Origin: Doryteuthis pealeii
Lineage: Eukaryota > Mollusca > Cephalopoda > Myopsida > Loliginidae
NCBI GenBank assembly: GCA_023376005.1
Contig: CM042163.1
Span: 5,296,995-5,360,994, forward strand
Length of the DNA stretch: 64,000 nucleotides
Direction: 5' to 3'
Shown here: positions 11,317 to 23,141 of the stretch, one piece after another
Position numbering within the stretch: position 1 is the stretch's first letter
How the letters are laid out: each line of letters begins with the position of its first letter
Translations under genes and position numbers: made by a program
The notes under the pieces: model-generated
The model's database searches: none
Told to the model about the DNA's origin: nothing
Seen by the model: the letters and a program-made list of their open reading frames with translations, nothing else

Positions 11317-11789
11317 CTAGCAAATATATGCACCCTCCGTAGGGTGCAAGTATTTAAGTTTAAATTAGAAAGGCTAATGAAACTAAATAAGAATACCAAC
11401 GAACAACTGAAACTTACTCTTCCATCATTCTCGTCTTTCATTGCTATTTTCATGAAATGGATTTCATTTGATTCATTGAAGAGATTTTTGTTTATATTCA
11501 TTAAAATGTTAGTGTAGTAAACACGATGACTTTTATATTTCTCATCAGCATGTAAAAATGTATATAACTAAACATGCATTTATTGAAAGATTCGTTAAAA
11601 TCGCCTAGACTTACAAAGACCTTCATAGCGTCTATAAACCAGTGTTCTCTATTTTTATGTATAAATTATTTTGATTATAAATTAGGTTCTCATTAATAAA
11701 CGCTTTAGATTATTGTGGAATCTGTGACGAAAGCAGTGACGTAGTTTCGGTTACAGACAGAAATGCAATCTATCTCTATTATATATAGA
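11317..11789 (-). mobile_element. Short non-autonomous Helitron
   Basis: In minus orientation the element starts TCTATATATAATAGAG, continues through GTCTGTAACCGAAACTACG, and ends with a GC hairpin (11330-11347, GCACCC against GGGTGC), a 9-nt spacer and CTAG (11317-11320) followed by T. A hairpin about 10 nt before CTRR and insertion before T are Helitron hallmarks. Relatives: 34020-34475, 47662-48284, 50345-50958, 58100-58540. It has no Rep/helicase. Confidence 0.75.
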
Positions 11790-12279
11790 AAATATATAAT
11801 AAAAATACCTAAATACACTATTAGTAGACTACAATACATTTGGAAATCACTTTTTGATGGCATATGTAAGTGGGTGGAGGTGAGGAGAGGCTGGAAGGAA
11901 TTATTGTGGGGAAGGTGGGTCCGTTTCCATAGAAACTACAAGCAAATCAGTGTCTTCGCGTGGCTCTTCTACTTAAAGATCAAATTTCATGGTTGGAAAC
12001 TGAAAAAAAGTTTGAAAACCGAGACAAAAATTTTCCAAAATTGAAGTTCGAAAACGGAAAAGTTCAAAGACAGAACTGTTCAAAAGTCGAAGTTTGACTG
12101 TGCTGAGAAATTTCTAAAACCAACATGGTCAATTGAATCAGAGAAAAAGATTTTTTTTTTTGTCAATTCAAAGAAAAATATTGTTTTTAAAACTAGGAAA
12201 AGAGAAAACAAAATTATTTTAAGTTTTAAGAAAATAACTTTAAAATTTTCAAAAACTTATTTCGGGTGTTGAAATTACA

Positions 12280-12286
<7 letters not shown>

Positions 12287-12327
<41 letters not shown>

Positions 12328-12375
12328 TGTGTGTGTGTGTGTGTATGTGTGTGTATGTGTGTGTGTGTGTGTGTT
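12287..12375. repeat. (TA)n then (TG)n microsatellite
   Basis: Compound dinucleotide array. Poly-VC and poly-TH reading frames over it are artefacts. Confidence 0.95.
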
Positions 12376-12429
12376 TGGGCAGCATTCTTTCATTAATACA
12401 TGTAGAATTAAACAAAAGACACATCTGTT

Positions 12430-12780
12430 TAACAATTTTATTTTTGATCTTTTCGAGTTTTCTGGCCAACTTTTTAATGTTTGGGTGGAATTCGTGGATA
12501 AGTCCACCAAAGTTCAAGTTCCGAGTACTTTCGGCACTTTGAATTGCCATCATCAGGGGTGATGTGTTCCAGTGTTTTTAAAATTATATTAATGTGGAGG
12601 CTGGAAGGAGAAGAATTGATGAGAAAGGTGTTATAGGCATTTTAAAATGTGTGTACTGCATTGGAAATTAATTTTGTTTAAGGATGGTTTGTATTGTTTT
12701 ATGTATAAAGCTTCTAGTATTTGGAGTTTTTGTTTATTTTTTCTTTGTGCAGAATGTGTGTATTTTCTGTTAGAAAAAAA
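12430..12780 (-). mobile_element. Penelope-like element terminal fragment
   Basis: Collinear with 24396-25010 at about 12450-12780: shared blocks include GGTGGAATT.GTG.ATAA.TCC, TCATCAGG, the ..ATAGGCATTT.. segment and TTGTTTAAGG.TGG. A degenerate hammerhead-like core (CTGATGA...GAAAGTACTC, minus strand, near 12510-12560) has one extra base between the core and stem II. No coding sequence remains. Confidence 0.6.
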
Positions 12781-13641
12781 AAATATATGGGGATATTCAG
12801 GATTTGATCTTTCAAGAAATGTAAAAATTAGGACTGGAAATTTTTTTATTCAAATGACCAAAGATTGAACCCCCCCTACAATCATAATTGATACCCCCCC
12901 CAAAAAAAACGCCCTAGTTTTTCAAGTCTTTTTTTCATAAAATAAGTTATTCACTATTAAATTAAGTCTTTAATGAATAAAGTACAGAAAATTTCCTTAA
13001 AATTGGACAATTCCCTGATTTTTAGTAATTGTTTTAGAAATTTAAAAAAAATTAAAAATTCTATTATCTCCCTTGAGTAAAAATGCTCATACCTTTTTTT
13101 TTTAATTTCTATTTTTTTTACAATCGTGACTGTTTAGCATATAAAATTGTAAGACCTTATGTTAATGAACATTCAAACAAAGGTTGGTAATTGAAGAAAC
13201 AGAAACTAAGCGATCAAAGGGGAATAACTCTTATCGACCGTCATCGGCATTTTCTGATAACTCCACAAACTTCTCAGATAAAAAAATACGACGGAGTCCA
13301 TTCGAATCTTTTACTCATTTTTATTCTTCAAAATTTTTTTTGAATCCATACAAACAGTTTCCCCCCCCCTTAAAATGTAACGTTATAGATTAAAAATTTT
13401 TCGTTTGAAAACGGGATTTTATAATTTTTTAAAGAAGTACTAAAAAATTATAAAATCCTGTTTTTAAGGCGAAATTTTAATTATAACAATAAAAAATATT
13501 TAGAATATTTTTTTTTATTGTTAAATAAATTTTATAGATAGTTCAGTTAGCTTAATTATTTAAAAAAAACCCCAACAAAACACAAAACAAGATAAAAAAT
13601 CAAACAAACAAAAAAACTATTCATATTTTTATAGAATTAAA

Positions 13642-13890
13642 GATTATTTCCTTTAACCCTAACCTAAAAAAGGGGAACCACTCTGAATGAATTTTATCTG
13701 CTAATTAATCTACCCATTATTTTCCCATTAAACTAACCCTAAACCCTAACCTCAACCCTAACCCTAAACCCTAACCCCAACCCTAACCCTGTCTTCTTTT
13801 TTCCTAGTAGATCAATAAATAAATAAATAATTTATAAAATTCATTCAGAGTGGTTCCCCTTTTTTTAGGTTGGAGTTATAGGAAATAACC
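13642..13890. mobile_element. MITE with telomere-like interior
   Basis: Ends read G(A/G)TTATTTCCT inward, and the TIRs contain AAAAAAGGGGAACCACTCTG then AATGAATTTTAT, complementary to 13837-13870. The interior (about 13733-13797) is a run of CCCTAA-type units with variants (CCCTAAA, CCTCAA, CCCCAA). Same family as 2760-2943. Confidence 0.85.
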
Positions 13891-14069
13891 GAATTAAATT
13901 GCAACTAAACATCTAAAAAGTTTTTTAAAACTGAATGTGATTTATAATTTATTTGAAGGATTTTTTTTGCAACGGGAAAAATTAAAGAAAAATGATTAAA
14001 ATTTGAACTTTGTGATTACAAAATAAAACTATGAATAAATGAATAAACAAATAAATAATATGAAATACA

Positions 14070-14185
14070 CACACACACACACACGCACGCACGCACACGC
14101 ACGCACGCACACACACACACACACACACACGCACACACACACACGCACACACACACGCACGCACACACACACACACACACACACT
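14070..14185. repeat. (AC)n/(GCAC)n microsatellite
   Basis: Long AC array with GCAC interruptions; the overlapping Cys/Val and His/Thr ORFs are by-products. Confidence 0.95.
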
Positions 14186-14658
14186 CACGCACATAAATAT
14201 GCAAACTTTACGAATTTAATTTGAAATTAAATTTAAATAATTTTTACATTTTATCAATTTCAACGATCTTAATTTTTTTCATTTTGTCAATTTTGATGAT
14301 CTTAATTTTTCTAACAGAGAATAAATAAATAAATTGTTGGAAATTTTTAAGTTGAAATACTTGAATTCTAAGAAATTTCAAACTAATTTTATCATCCCCC
14401 CCCCGTAACAAAAAAAATCGAACTAATCTGAAATTGCAACGAGCGCGCACTTGTCAAATAATTATCATTCATTCACAAAAAATTAATTGATAGAGAAAGG
14501 GTTAATCAATTGAAAAAAGAAAAAAGAAAATCAAGAAAAATACACAAAAGTTTTTTTTTTATCAAATTTTATTAATTAATTCATTGTTAATAGATTTATT
14601 TTTTATAAAATGTGAGTCTATTTGACATTGAAAATGTCCCAATTGATTTGCGTATATC

Positions 14659-14660
<2 letters not shown>

Positions 14661-14731
<71 letters not shown>

Positions 14732-14817
14732 TGGTCTAGCTCTAGTGAAAAGGGGACAGACTCTCTCGCTGTCTGGCTAATACCGACTTTAGGCCACCTT
14801 GATGACTTTACTTACTT

Positions 14818-14881
<64 letters not shown>
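14661..14881 (+). repeat. Two (TA)n arrays around a SINE 3' end
   Basis: (TA)n at 14661-14728 and 14820-14881. Between them, GGTCTAGCTCTAGTGAAAAG to ACTTTA matches the 3' half of the tRNA-derived SINE at 30890-31160, which likewise runs into (TA)n. The array may have grown from the SINE tail. Confidence 0.7.
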
Positions 14882-14885
<4 letters not shown>

Positions 14886-15027
14886 TTTTTTATATATATT
14901 TTATTTATATTTATTTATTTTCATTTCTAAACTCCGACAGTATAAAAACTCTCGGCTTTATACAGAATTATCCTGATGATCCGTTAGGAGAAACCTAAGT
15001 AGATATTCTCTGACTCATTAGGCTTAC

Positions 15028-15030
<3 letters not shown>

Positions 15031-15072
<42 letters not shown>

Positions 15073-15221
15073 TACTCCTTTTGAGTTTTCACATCAGCAT
15101 TAGCTGATGGTCTTTCCCTGGAGTCTGAGTGACAGCAAGTCTCCTCAGGTCTCCAGGACTCTTCTGAGTATTCTGGCAGATTGCAGCCGTGCAGTGTTCT
15201 GGATGGTATCAATCCTTCCTC

Positions 15222-15252
<31 letters not shown>

Positions 15253-15397
15253 TACTCCTTTTGAGTTTTCACATCAGCATTAGCTAGTCTGAGTGACAGC
15301 AAGTCTCCTCAGGTCTCCAGGACTCTTCTGAGTATTCTGGCAGATTGCAGCCGTGCAGTGTTCTGGATGGTATCAATCCTTCTCTGTATTATTATTA

Positions 15398-15428
<31 letters not shown>

Positions 15429-15576
15429 TACTCCTTTTGAGTTTTCACATCAGCATTAGCTGATGGTCTTTCCCTGGAGTCTGAGTGACAGCAGTCTCCT
15501 CAGGTCTCCAGGACACTTCTGAGTATTCTGGCAGATTGCAGCCGTGCAGTGTTCTGGATGGTATCAATCCTTCTCT

Positions 15577-15635
<59 letters not shown>
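15031..15635 (-). repeat. Tandem array of an R2/NeSL-type LINE 3' end
   Basis: Units of (TTA)n plus ~150 bp of LINE 3' terminus (TTTACTCCTTTTGAGTTTTC through to TATCAATCCTTC) repeat three times and then lead into the longer copy at 15636. Every unit is cut at the same internal point. Unit 2 lacks ~15 bp (GCTAGTCTGAG), unit 3 carries its own point changes. The shared break point argues for tandem duplication and not three separate insertions. Confidence 0.85.
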
Positions 15636-16246
15636 TACTCCTTTTGAGTTTTCACATCAGCATTAGCTGATGGTCTTTCCCTGGAGTCTGAGTGACAGCA
15701 AGTCTCCTCAGGTCTCCAGGACTCTTCTGAGTATTCTGGCAGATTGCAGCAGTGCAGTGTTCTGGATGTTATCAATCTTCCTCTGATTTCCAGACTTTCC
15801 AAACCATTTTCCAATCTTTTTGGGACCGTTCATATTCCATAACTTTTTCAGTTCTCTGGCAAGGTCTATTTTTTCCATTTTTTCATTTTCCTTCAGCTTC
15901 ACCCTATGATCTGCTGGAACTGCAAAATCCACCAGTTGACAAGTTCTTTCGTTTTTGTTAATCAACACTAGGCCTGGTCTTCCTGCTGGGATAAGGTGAT
16001 CCGTTTTTATTTCAAAGTCCCAGAGAATTTTATGCGTTTCGTTCTCAAGAACAGATTCTGGTTTATGCATATACCATTTTGTTGTATGGTCAAAATTAAA
16101 TTGTTTGCATAATTCCCAGTGGATCACCTTCCCAACCCAGTCGTGTCTAGTTTTGTACTCCCTTTGTGCTAGTTTGCTACATTCGCATAGTACATGGTTT
16201 ACAGTCTCATCTCTATTACCGTATTTAGTCTCATCTCTATTACCGC

Positions 16247-16250
<4 letters not shown>
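15636..16250 (-). pseudogene. R2/NeSL-type LINE: endonuclease region
   Basis: Minus-strand frame 16127-15708 reads WELCKQFNFDHTTKWYMHKP, ENETHKILWDFEIKTDHL, then RPGLVLINKNERTC and LVDFAVPADHRVK. This is the C-terminal restriction-like endonuclease (PD-(D/E)XK type) of site-specific-type LINEs. Upstream is part of the CCHC knuckle (LCEC.KLAQREYKT). The conserved RPD is RPG here, so the first catalytic Asp is gone. Part of the stretch VKVIPIVVGALG is also missing. It is 5'-truncated at a duplicated TCTCATCTCTATTACCG. Confidence 0.85.
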
Positions 16251-16253
<3 letters not shown>

Positions 16254-16286
<33 letters not shown>

Positions 16287-16470
16287 TCACTCCTTTTGAG
16301 TTTTCACATCAGCGTTAGCTGATGGTATTTCACTGGAGTCTGAATGACAACAAGTCTCCTCAGGTCTCCAGGACTCTTCTAATTATTCTAGTCGAATGCA
16401 GCAGTGCAGTAGTCTGGATGGTATCAGTTCTTCCTCTGATTTCTAGATCCTCCAGTCTTTTTTCAAAGTT
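16254..16470 (-). pseudogene. R2/NeSL-type LINE 3' end fragment
   Basis: A (TTA)n tract followed by another 3' end of the same LINE class (TCACTCCTTTTGAGTTTTC onward), more diverged than the array at 15 kb. It breaks off near 16470. Confidence 0.75.
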
Positions 16471-16481
16471 TATTGGGACGC

Positions 16482-16733
16482 CTCAGGCACCAGACAATAA
16501 GCCTTGCCCTTACCCCCAATTAGAAGACGGGTCAGGTGATGGAACTAAGATGTTATTAAATCTTACCCAGTCGACGCGAATGACAGATAAATGTGCCAGA
16601 AAGTTGATTTCGTTATGTCGGAGTTACCACTGAAAATATATTGAACAAGTTTTCTATAATATTATATCAAACGCAGGAAAGCCAGTGAGGATTAAAATAA
16701 AATAAAATTAGAGATAAAAAATCTCCCAGTCGC
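16482..16733. mobile_element. Repeat X, ~252 bp
   Basis: From CTCAGGCACCAGACAATAAG to AATCTCCCAGTCGC, nearly identical to 24480-24733, where a 27-bp TSD marks it as an insertion. The first ~40 bp resemble the GC-rich repeat's CTCAGGCGCTGGGCAATAAA block. No ORF. No TSD is evident at this copy. Confidence 0.7.
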
Positions 16734-17395
16734 CCTCATACAGGAAGAATCCTCATGGCAGGTGGAGAGAAAAGGCCCCTTACTGGAGTAATTGTTCATA
16801 AGCTGCAGATTCTTGTTAGACCAGGTTTGGAGGGGAAAAAAAGGATCGTATTCTAAAAATAGATAGACAGACTGACCGACACCAAAAGTTCAAAACTCCC
16901 GCCAACTAACGGACATTCTGAGAGCGGGGGAAAAGGAAGATTTATAGTAGTAGAGAACCCTCAGAAAGCAGTGGCTAGCGAACAGGCAAGTCACGAAATA
17001 ACAACCCCCTCGAACTGGGTGAACAAATATAAGTAAGCCTTAACAGTAATAAGAATTTGTAAAAGGGAAAGTCATTCACCAAACCAGAACCTTTGTAAAT
17101 TGTTGTTCATTTGATACAATTTATAATTCACAAATAAAGAACAATTTTTTTTATGAGTCAAACTTCTTTGTTTATTACTTGTATTGTTTTGCTTGTTTCT
17201 TTTATGTTACATTTCACATAAAAATGACCTCCAACCAAAAATACAAAACTGGCACTAAAAAGAACCCTCGGCCATTCCAACGCAGATCTTTACTGGGGAC
17301 GCACGCTATTGACTGGCACAGGAAGAAAATTTCCTCTCCAAGAAATAGCTATGAACCTAGAAATAAAGTCTGACCCTTAAAAGTATATAGGATTT
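16734..17395. other. No recognised gene; one short basic ORF
   Basis: Includes (GATA)-like and G-rich bits. The only ORF of note begins at the ATG at 17224 (49 codons, Lys/Arg-rich, with KKNPRPFQRRSL). I recognise no domain and see no splice or poly-A signal to support it. Confidence 0.4.
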
Positions 17396-17665
17396 ATTTG
17401 TCTCATACCCCACCTGTATGGACTGGGCACAAGGCTCCGTTTTAACGTGGGCCCACCTACAAGCCGAAGCTAATGGGTGGGAGAGAACAAAAATTGCGTC
17501 GATCCCATCGGCATTCCCCCTCAAGGGGGGCGCCTGAGGCACTGGGCAATAAACCCAGCCCTGTCCCCAAAGGGGGCAGGTGTTGCCTGGGGGGATGGCC
17601 CCCTGGGATCGACGCTCGTGATTTTAACCCGGGGCGGGCGCGTACACCGGACCCCGTAGTATATA
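17396..17665 (+). repeat. GC-rich structured repeat, copy A
   Basis: First of six copies plus a fragment (others at 32489, 54333, 57340, 59205, 62815; fragment at 57985). It is strikingly GC-rich in an AT-rich setting and can form nested stems: GCGTCGATCCC (near 17497) with GGGATCGACGC (near 17605) encloses CTGGG/CCCAG, CCTGTCCCC/GGGGGCAGG (with one T.G pair) and GGGGG/CCCCC hairpins. ORFs of 60-90 codons on both strands over it are composition effects. Confidence 0.8.
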
Positions 17666-18171
17666 GGTAGAATGTAATCAAGTTGAACTGAGTGATTGTT
17701 AAAGGTGATAGCAATGGCCAATCCTAATTGTGTCCATAGAAGATTTTTATGTTCATTCTTTATTAACACGTTAATCCACAATGCGTTGGTAAAAAAGGTA
17801 GCTGGGTGAAGAACAACGTAAATGTGTACAACAACAAAAGTGTGAGCAACAAATGAGAAAAATAATAAGATTCAATAATCGAAATGGGGACTGTGGGTTA
17901 GAAGAGGAATTGGATCCTCTCAAAGTTAAACTTCCTTGGTATTTTCTTGTAGCCCTTGGTTCTGTCGTATAAGGAAATAACATGTTACCATTACTAAACC
18001 CATTCTCACGATATGAAAACACCGCCGTCCAAGACAAAAAAAAACCCATCTGGATTTAGGGGTGGGTGGGTGGTCCTGAAAGTCAATAACTTTTCTTTGG
18101 ATTGTCCAATTTCAGTAAATTTCGTAAAATTTTGTAGCATTAAGATCATTTTCAGTCAAAATTCCATTATA

Positions 18172-18178
<7 letters not shown>
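17666..18178. other. No recognised feature
   Basis: Mixed-composition DNA. 18090-18170 shares a short motif (TTGTCCAATTTCAG.AAA) with AT-rich stretches near 13.0 and 37.3 kb but no gene is visible. Confidence 0.4.
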
Positions 18179-18236
<58 letters not shown>

Positions 18237-18425
18237 GAGGATATGTGCTTAATTGAAGTCATACCTAATTTTGAAAATTAATTAGTTAACAATTAATGAA
18301 TTTAGGCGGGCATATATGTTCAAATGTAAGGCTAAACAAATCGAGGAAATGTCAATCCCTGTATGTACATTTCGACCTATTAGGTCTCATCAGCAAGGTT
18401 ATAGACATGGGAGACTGCTCATGTT
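18179..18425 (-). mobile_element. (TA)n plus hammerhead-bearing Penelope-type terminal repeat
   Basis: After (TA)n (18179-18232) a ~190-bp block runs from TTGGAGGATATGTGCTTAAT to GGGAGACTGCTC. The same block is the left arm at 31508-31693 and, reversed, part of 23812-23930 and 31768-31980. It contains an intact hammerhead ribozyme on the minus strand (next entry). Confidence 0.75.
18357..18398 (-). ncRNA. Hammerhead ribozyme
   Basis: Minus strand: stem I CCTTG, core CTGATGA, stem II GACCT-AATA-GGTC (approximate), GAA, palindromic stem III ATGTACAT, A at the cleavage position, then CAGGG pairing back to CCTTG with one G.T pair. All core bases are canonical. A self-complementary stem III is typical of hammerheads that work best as dimers. 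Confidence 0.85.
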
Positions 18426-18584
18426 AATTTCAAATGCAAAAATCGCATAGAAAATTATTTGCACCCGTAAACTAAACTTGATTGGTATTTTCCTGTCGAC
18501 TTTTCAAAAATAACATTGTATTATTAGCAAATTTTTTGATTTGCACTTCACCAAGCACAACAATCCTTGCTCGTGTTTCACGCC

Positions 18585-19235
18585 AATTTCAACTGGTCGT
18601 TTTCACTGAAGTCTGAGTGCAAATTTCCTCAGGTTTCCAAGGGCACCAACTATAATTGGTATCATCTTTACCCTCATGTTGCACTTTTTTAAGTTCCCTG
18701 GCAAGGTCTAAGTATTTATCCATCTTTTCATTTTCTTTCATTTTTACACTTTGACCCACTAGGACGTCAAAATCCATGCGATGACAACTTTTTTCTTGTT
18801 AATTAGCACTAGGTCTGGTCTTCTGACTGGGATTAGGCGATCCGTTTGCATCTCAAAATCTCAGAATTTTATGAGTATCATTTTCCAGGATAGATTCTGG
18901 TTTGTGCATATATCATTTTGTCGTATGATCAAAATTTAATTTCTTGCACAATTCTCAGTGAATTCTTTTCCCACTCAGTCGTGCCTTCTCTTGTACTCCC
19001 TTTATGCTAGTTTGCTGCATTCGCTTATTATGTGATTATTATGTGATTTCGTCTTTGTCTCCACACATAATGCACTAGCAATTCTGTTGTGTCTTATCTA
19101 TTTTCGCTTTGATATCATTGGTCTTTAAGGCATTGTTTTGTGCTGCTATTATCAGAGATTCAGGATCTTTCTCAAGGTTTCCAACCCTTAGTCACGTCCA
19201 ACTCTTCTCGTGTGCAATCTGTCCAGTTTGTCGCT
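18585..19235 (-). pseudogene. R2/NeSL-type LINE, degraded
   Basis: Collinear with 34496-35290: 3' end (GTCTGAGTG...CCTCAGG), then LARELKK and VLVGQSVKMKENEKMDKY, then the endonuclease and zinc-knuckle region on the minus strand. Many frameshifts and stops. No (TTA)n tail remains. Confidence 0.75.
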
Positions 19236-19800
19236 AGAAGTTTTACAATTATTGGAAATTCCATAGCTAATTATCTCCCCATGCCGCTTGGGGGAGATCA
19301 CCATCATCGTATGTTGGCGCCAATACCAACAACTTCACTTATCACAAAGCAGTTACTGGACGAGAGACGTAAAAACAATCGCTCTCATCGCTTAGCCCAA
19401 ACAGGGCCTACTTATTACGGAGCACTCACTGAATGTAGTCGCGTAAATAGCGGTCCCTACACTTCATTCATCACTTAGCCCAAACAGGGCTTACTTATCG
19501 CATAGCAGTATTGGAGGAGAGACGTAAAAACACCAAGCTCTCATTACCAAACCCAAAACAGGGCCCACTTATCACAGAACTCTACAACCAGCTCACTTCT
19601 AAGGCATTGTATCTGCATACGTTAAAAGGCAGGTACAATAGCACACTTACTGAAGGACGAGAAACTACCGAGACGAAGCGTCTTATCAACATTTCCTGCC
19701 GACGAAAAGAATACCCTGTTATCACCATTACTCCAAGAAAATTACTAACTCAGATAAGTCTCGTAGCAAATACCATTAAAATTTGCAACAATTTTATGTA
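19236..19800. repeat. Imperfect direct repeats of unknown class
   Basis: A block with GAGAGACGTAAAAACA, then CTCTCAT and AAACAGGGCC(T/C)ACTTATC recurs near 19360, 19460 (part) and 19515. No domain is recognised in the frames that cross it. Confidence 0.45.
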
Positions 19801-19980
19801 ATTTTTGTCAATACAAGTGTCTGCATTTACTTTCGTGTTTGTTCCTTCTTTGTCCGACAATTTGTCTATAACCACGAAGAAATAAGAGCTCCTTCGAAAC
19901 CCGTAAATACTCTTACAATGCCATATACCCTCGTTGGGTATATGCATTAGAGTTCTCTTATATATAGAGAGAGTCTAGAG

Positions 19981-19984
<4 letters not shown>

Positions 19985-20055
<71 letters not shown>
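19985..20055. repeat. (AG)n microsatellite
   Basis: About 70 bp of uninterrupted AG dinucleotides. Confidence 0.95.
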
Positions 20056-20057
<2 letters not shown>

Positions 20058-20221
20058 CATATGTGAAGAAAAGGAAGTGAATCCGAATATTTGACGTCAT
20101 ATTTCAAACCGTCTCCTTTTTTCAAACTTCAAATTTTAAACAGACTGACAAACAAGGACTATCACTCGCTTTTCTCGTTATTCTGTGATAAAAATATCTT
20201 ATTACCTTCCATATACCAACA

Positions 20222-20335
20222 AATGCCCTGAAGATGATCTAATTAATAGACCGAAACACTGCAGCGTCGGTCAATAAACCAACCACTTAACTCATTTAAA
20301 CCTGTGTTTTTTCATTCTTTCTTAATATACTACAG
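20222..20335 (+). mobile_element. Penelope-type end with hammerhead-like motif
   Basis: Plus strand: GCC, CTGAAGA, an imperfect stem II, GAAACA, a CTGCAG palindrome in stem III, GTC, then GGT. The core is CTGAAGA (allowed, position 7 is variable), but one extra T sits before stem II. The downstream ACTCATTTAAACCTGTGTTT matches both arms of the palindrome at 28527-28622. Confidence 0.5.
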
Positions 20336-20974
20336 ATACATATATAACTTACTTGCTGTTTTGTGCCTAGTCGCCATGTTGGATTCTAATTCTTCTTCTT
20401 TCTAATTCGGCCATGATGTCTACGTCTGGTTTCTCTTGTTAGTTCTTCATTACTTCTAAATTCTTCTTCTGGGCTAACTCCTTTCGTCATGCAATTTGCC
20501 AATAACTCATCGCGCGGAGCTGGGTCCAACCGAAGTAGGACGCGTCTATCCCACTCTACATCTCGGCTGCAACTGAGGACCTAGCTAGTTCTCACGTGAC
20601 TTGCGGGTTTCTCGCCTCTGGGGTCAAAGTTTCCTAACGGTCTGTAATTTTCCATTTGGACTCTTTGCATTCTCGCTACACGGTGTTGTCAATAATCTAT
20701 GCTACCACAGAGATTAGGCAACAGAAACATCCGTATAAGAAGGGGGAAGGGAGGAGAAAGAAAAAAAGAAGAAGAGGAAAAAAAAAAGAAGAAAAAAGAA
20801 AAAAAAAGTATCACCACGCAAAAAAACAAAAACAAAACTTAAGCACGTTCTTTTCTGATTTTCGTCTCTGAAGATAAAGTTTCTTTGAAATCGATAAGAC
20901 AAAAAAAACATCTTTTTGTTTTTATTTTTTATACGTATTGTAATTGCCTTCAAATTATTAATATTTATATCCGT

Positions 20975-21775
20975 ATAGTTGTTTTATTCCCATTTCTAGT
21001 TTTTGTCGTTTTTCTGTTTGTCCATATGTTACAATTACTCAAATTGTTTCATCTACACAATCTTCAATTTCTCCACGAAATACAAGAAGTTATTGGAGAG
21101 TGGCCGACAGGCCACAGAAGTATTAGAAGAGAAGAAGTAATACTCGCCAGATTGCGTATTGGGCACACCCACATTACCCATTCGTACCTGTTAAAAGGGG
21201 AGGGTGCCCCAGTGTGCCCAACATGCAAAGTACAACTTACAACCAAGCATATCCTTCTAAATTGTAACAGACTTAAACATATCCGCGCCAATTACTATCA
21301 AGCAAGAAACCTGAGAGACATCTTTAAGAATACAAACACTGAACACATTTTAAATTTTATAAAAAAAAGCAACCTTTTCAACAAAATATAACAGAACATA
21401 ACCAATTATCTCCATAGAACCACTACTTTAAAGACTGAAATCCAAAATAACCTTTTTGGCATTAAATGACCCACAGGGGTTGATATGCCGTTAAACAAAA
21501 CTCAAACTCAATTCTGGTAAATTCTTTTCCTCGTTTTTCTCTCGATATTTAGACTCTGTCTATATCATCTCTCGGGTGTAATGCGTTGTGCATAGCCATC
21601 AATTTCCTGATCGTTTGGTCTATTTGACGGAGTTCCACCCTTGATTTTAAGAATGGTACAGACTATCTTAAACGAGGCCAACGGGTTGGGTAAATATCCA
21701 CCCAGGGTTCCCATTATTGTTGCCATGGTGATAGGTTTTTTTCAGTTTTTATTTCCAGGACTTTGTAGTTACTAA
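20975..21775 (-). pseudogene. R2/NeSL-type LINE fragment split by another LINE
   Basis: 20975-21075 and 21525-21775 (minus strand) both match the RT-to-zinc-knuckle part of the copy at 35308-35712. The second piece reads ELRQIDQTIRKLMAMHNALH then PRDDIDR, the segment just after the reverse transcriptase. The I-like LINE at 21076-21520 sits between them, so that LINE inserted later. Confidence 0.7.
21076..21520 (+). pseudogene. I/Nimbus-like LINE C-terminus and 3' UTR
   Basis: The frame reads SIRREEVILARLRIGHTHIT, then HSYLLKGEGAPVCPTCKVQL and TTKHILLNCNRL, ending about 21391. (RR.E...LRIGHT.LTH..L......C..C....T..HIL..C) is the well-known C-terminal block after the RNase H region in I-clade-type LINEs. 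The 3' UTR ends GGGTTGATATGCCG then TTAAACAAAAC; this tail is reused by the 5S-derived SINEs at 44.9, 60 and 61 kb. 5'-truncated. Confidence 0.85.
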
Positions 21776-21827
21776 CTGAACTTCAAACCCAATAAACTCT
21801 CATATTTTCAGTTCATTAACAATTAAC

Positions 21828-22542
<715 letters not shown>

Positions 22543-22544
<2 letters not shown>

Positions 22545-23126
22545 GCTGATGAGACGTAGTAACTGATGTCGTAGTGTCAATAAATGGTATCCTTGTTGGT
22601 GGACAAATACGAAACTCCATGGCCTGCAGACTGATGAATGATACCAGATCTGAATTGCAATTTCTCTCTCTCTCTCTCCCTCCCTCCCTCTCTCTCTCCC
22701 TCTTCCTCCCCCTCTCTCTGTAGGTGGGTTGTAAGCATCTTGTCAGTTGCCGGAAGTCCCTTTCTTACATCCGCTTTCCAACATCCCTCCTGATAACCAA
22801 CAGTTATCATAAAATAAACAAAACAATCTCTCTTGGTAATCAATAATCGGTAACATTGGCTCGCAATGTTTTCAAGGTCAAATATATTGCCGATTTTAAA
22901 TCAGTTTTTTTTTGACGCTGAATGCAAAAATCATTTTTCTACTCAGATCAAATATTTAAGTTTTTACTTGAAATGTATAGAACAGTATTACAGCTACGAC
23001 AAGTAAAGTCCACAGGCTTTTGAATTACTGTTATTATTGTGTACAATTTATTCAAGCACATCTTAAAAAACAGACCCGACTAAACACAATGAATGGTATA
23101 TTTAAATTCAGCATAAAATGGCGAAC
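22543..23126. other. No gene seen
   Basis: Contains a pyrimidine tract CTCTCCCTCCC at 22662-22720. The rest has no recognised features. Confidence 0.5.
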
Positions 23127-23141
23127 ATATATCCCTTGGTA

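Noticed and set aside
13733..13797. Telomere or chromosome-end fusion
   Set aside because: The CCCTAA-type run lies between MITE inverted repeats and is imperfect.
14612..14998. 128-codon ORF with Ile-Tyr runs
   Set aside because: Generated by two (TA)n arrays.
17457..17781. Overlapping ORFs on both strands across the GC-rich repeat
   Set aside because: Frames are not conserved between copies and no codon bias is visible; the repeat conserves hairpins.
22545..22580. CTGATGAGAC motif as a hammerhead
   Set aside because: The GAAA core is replaced (GTAG) and no closing stem I is seen.
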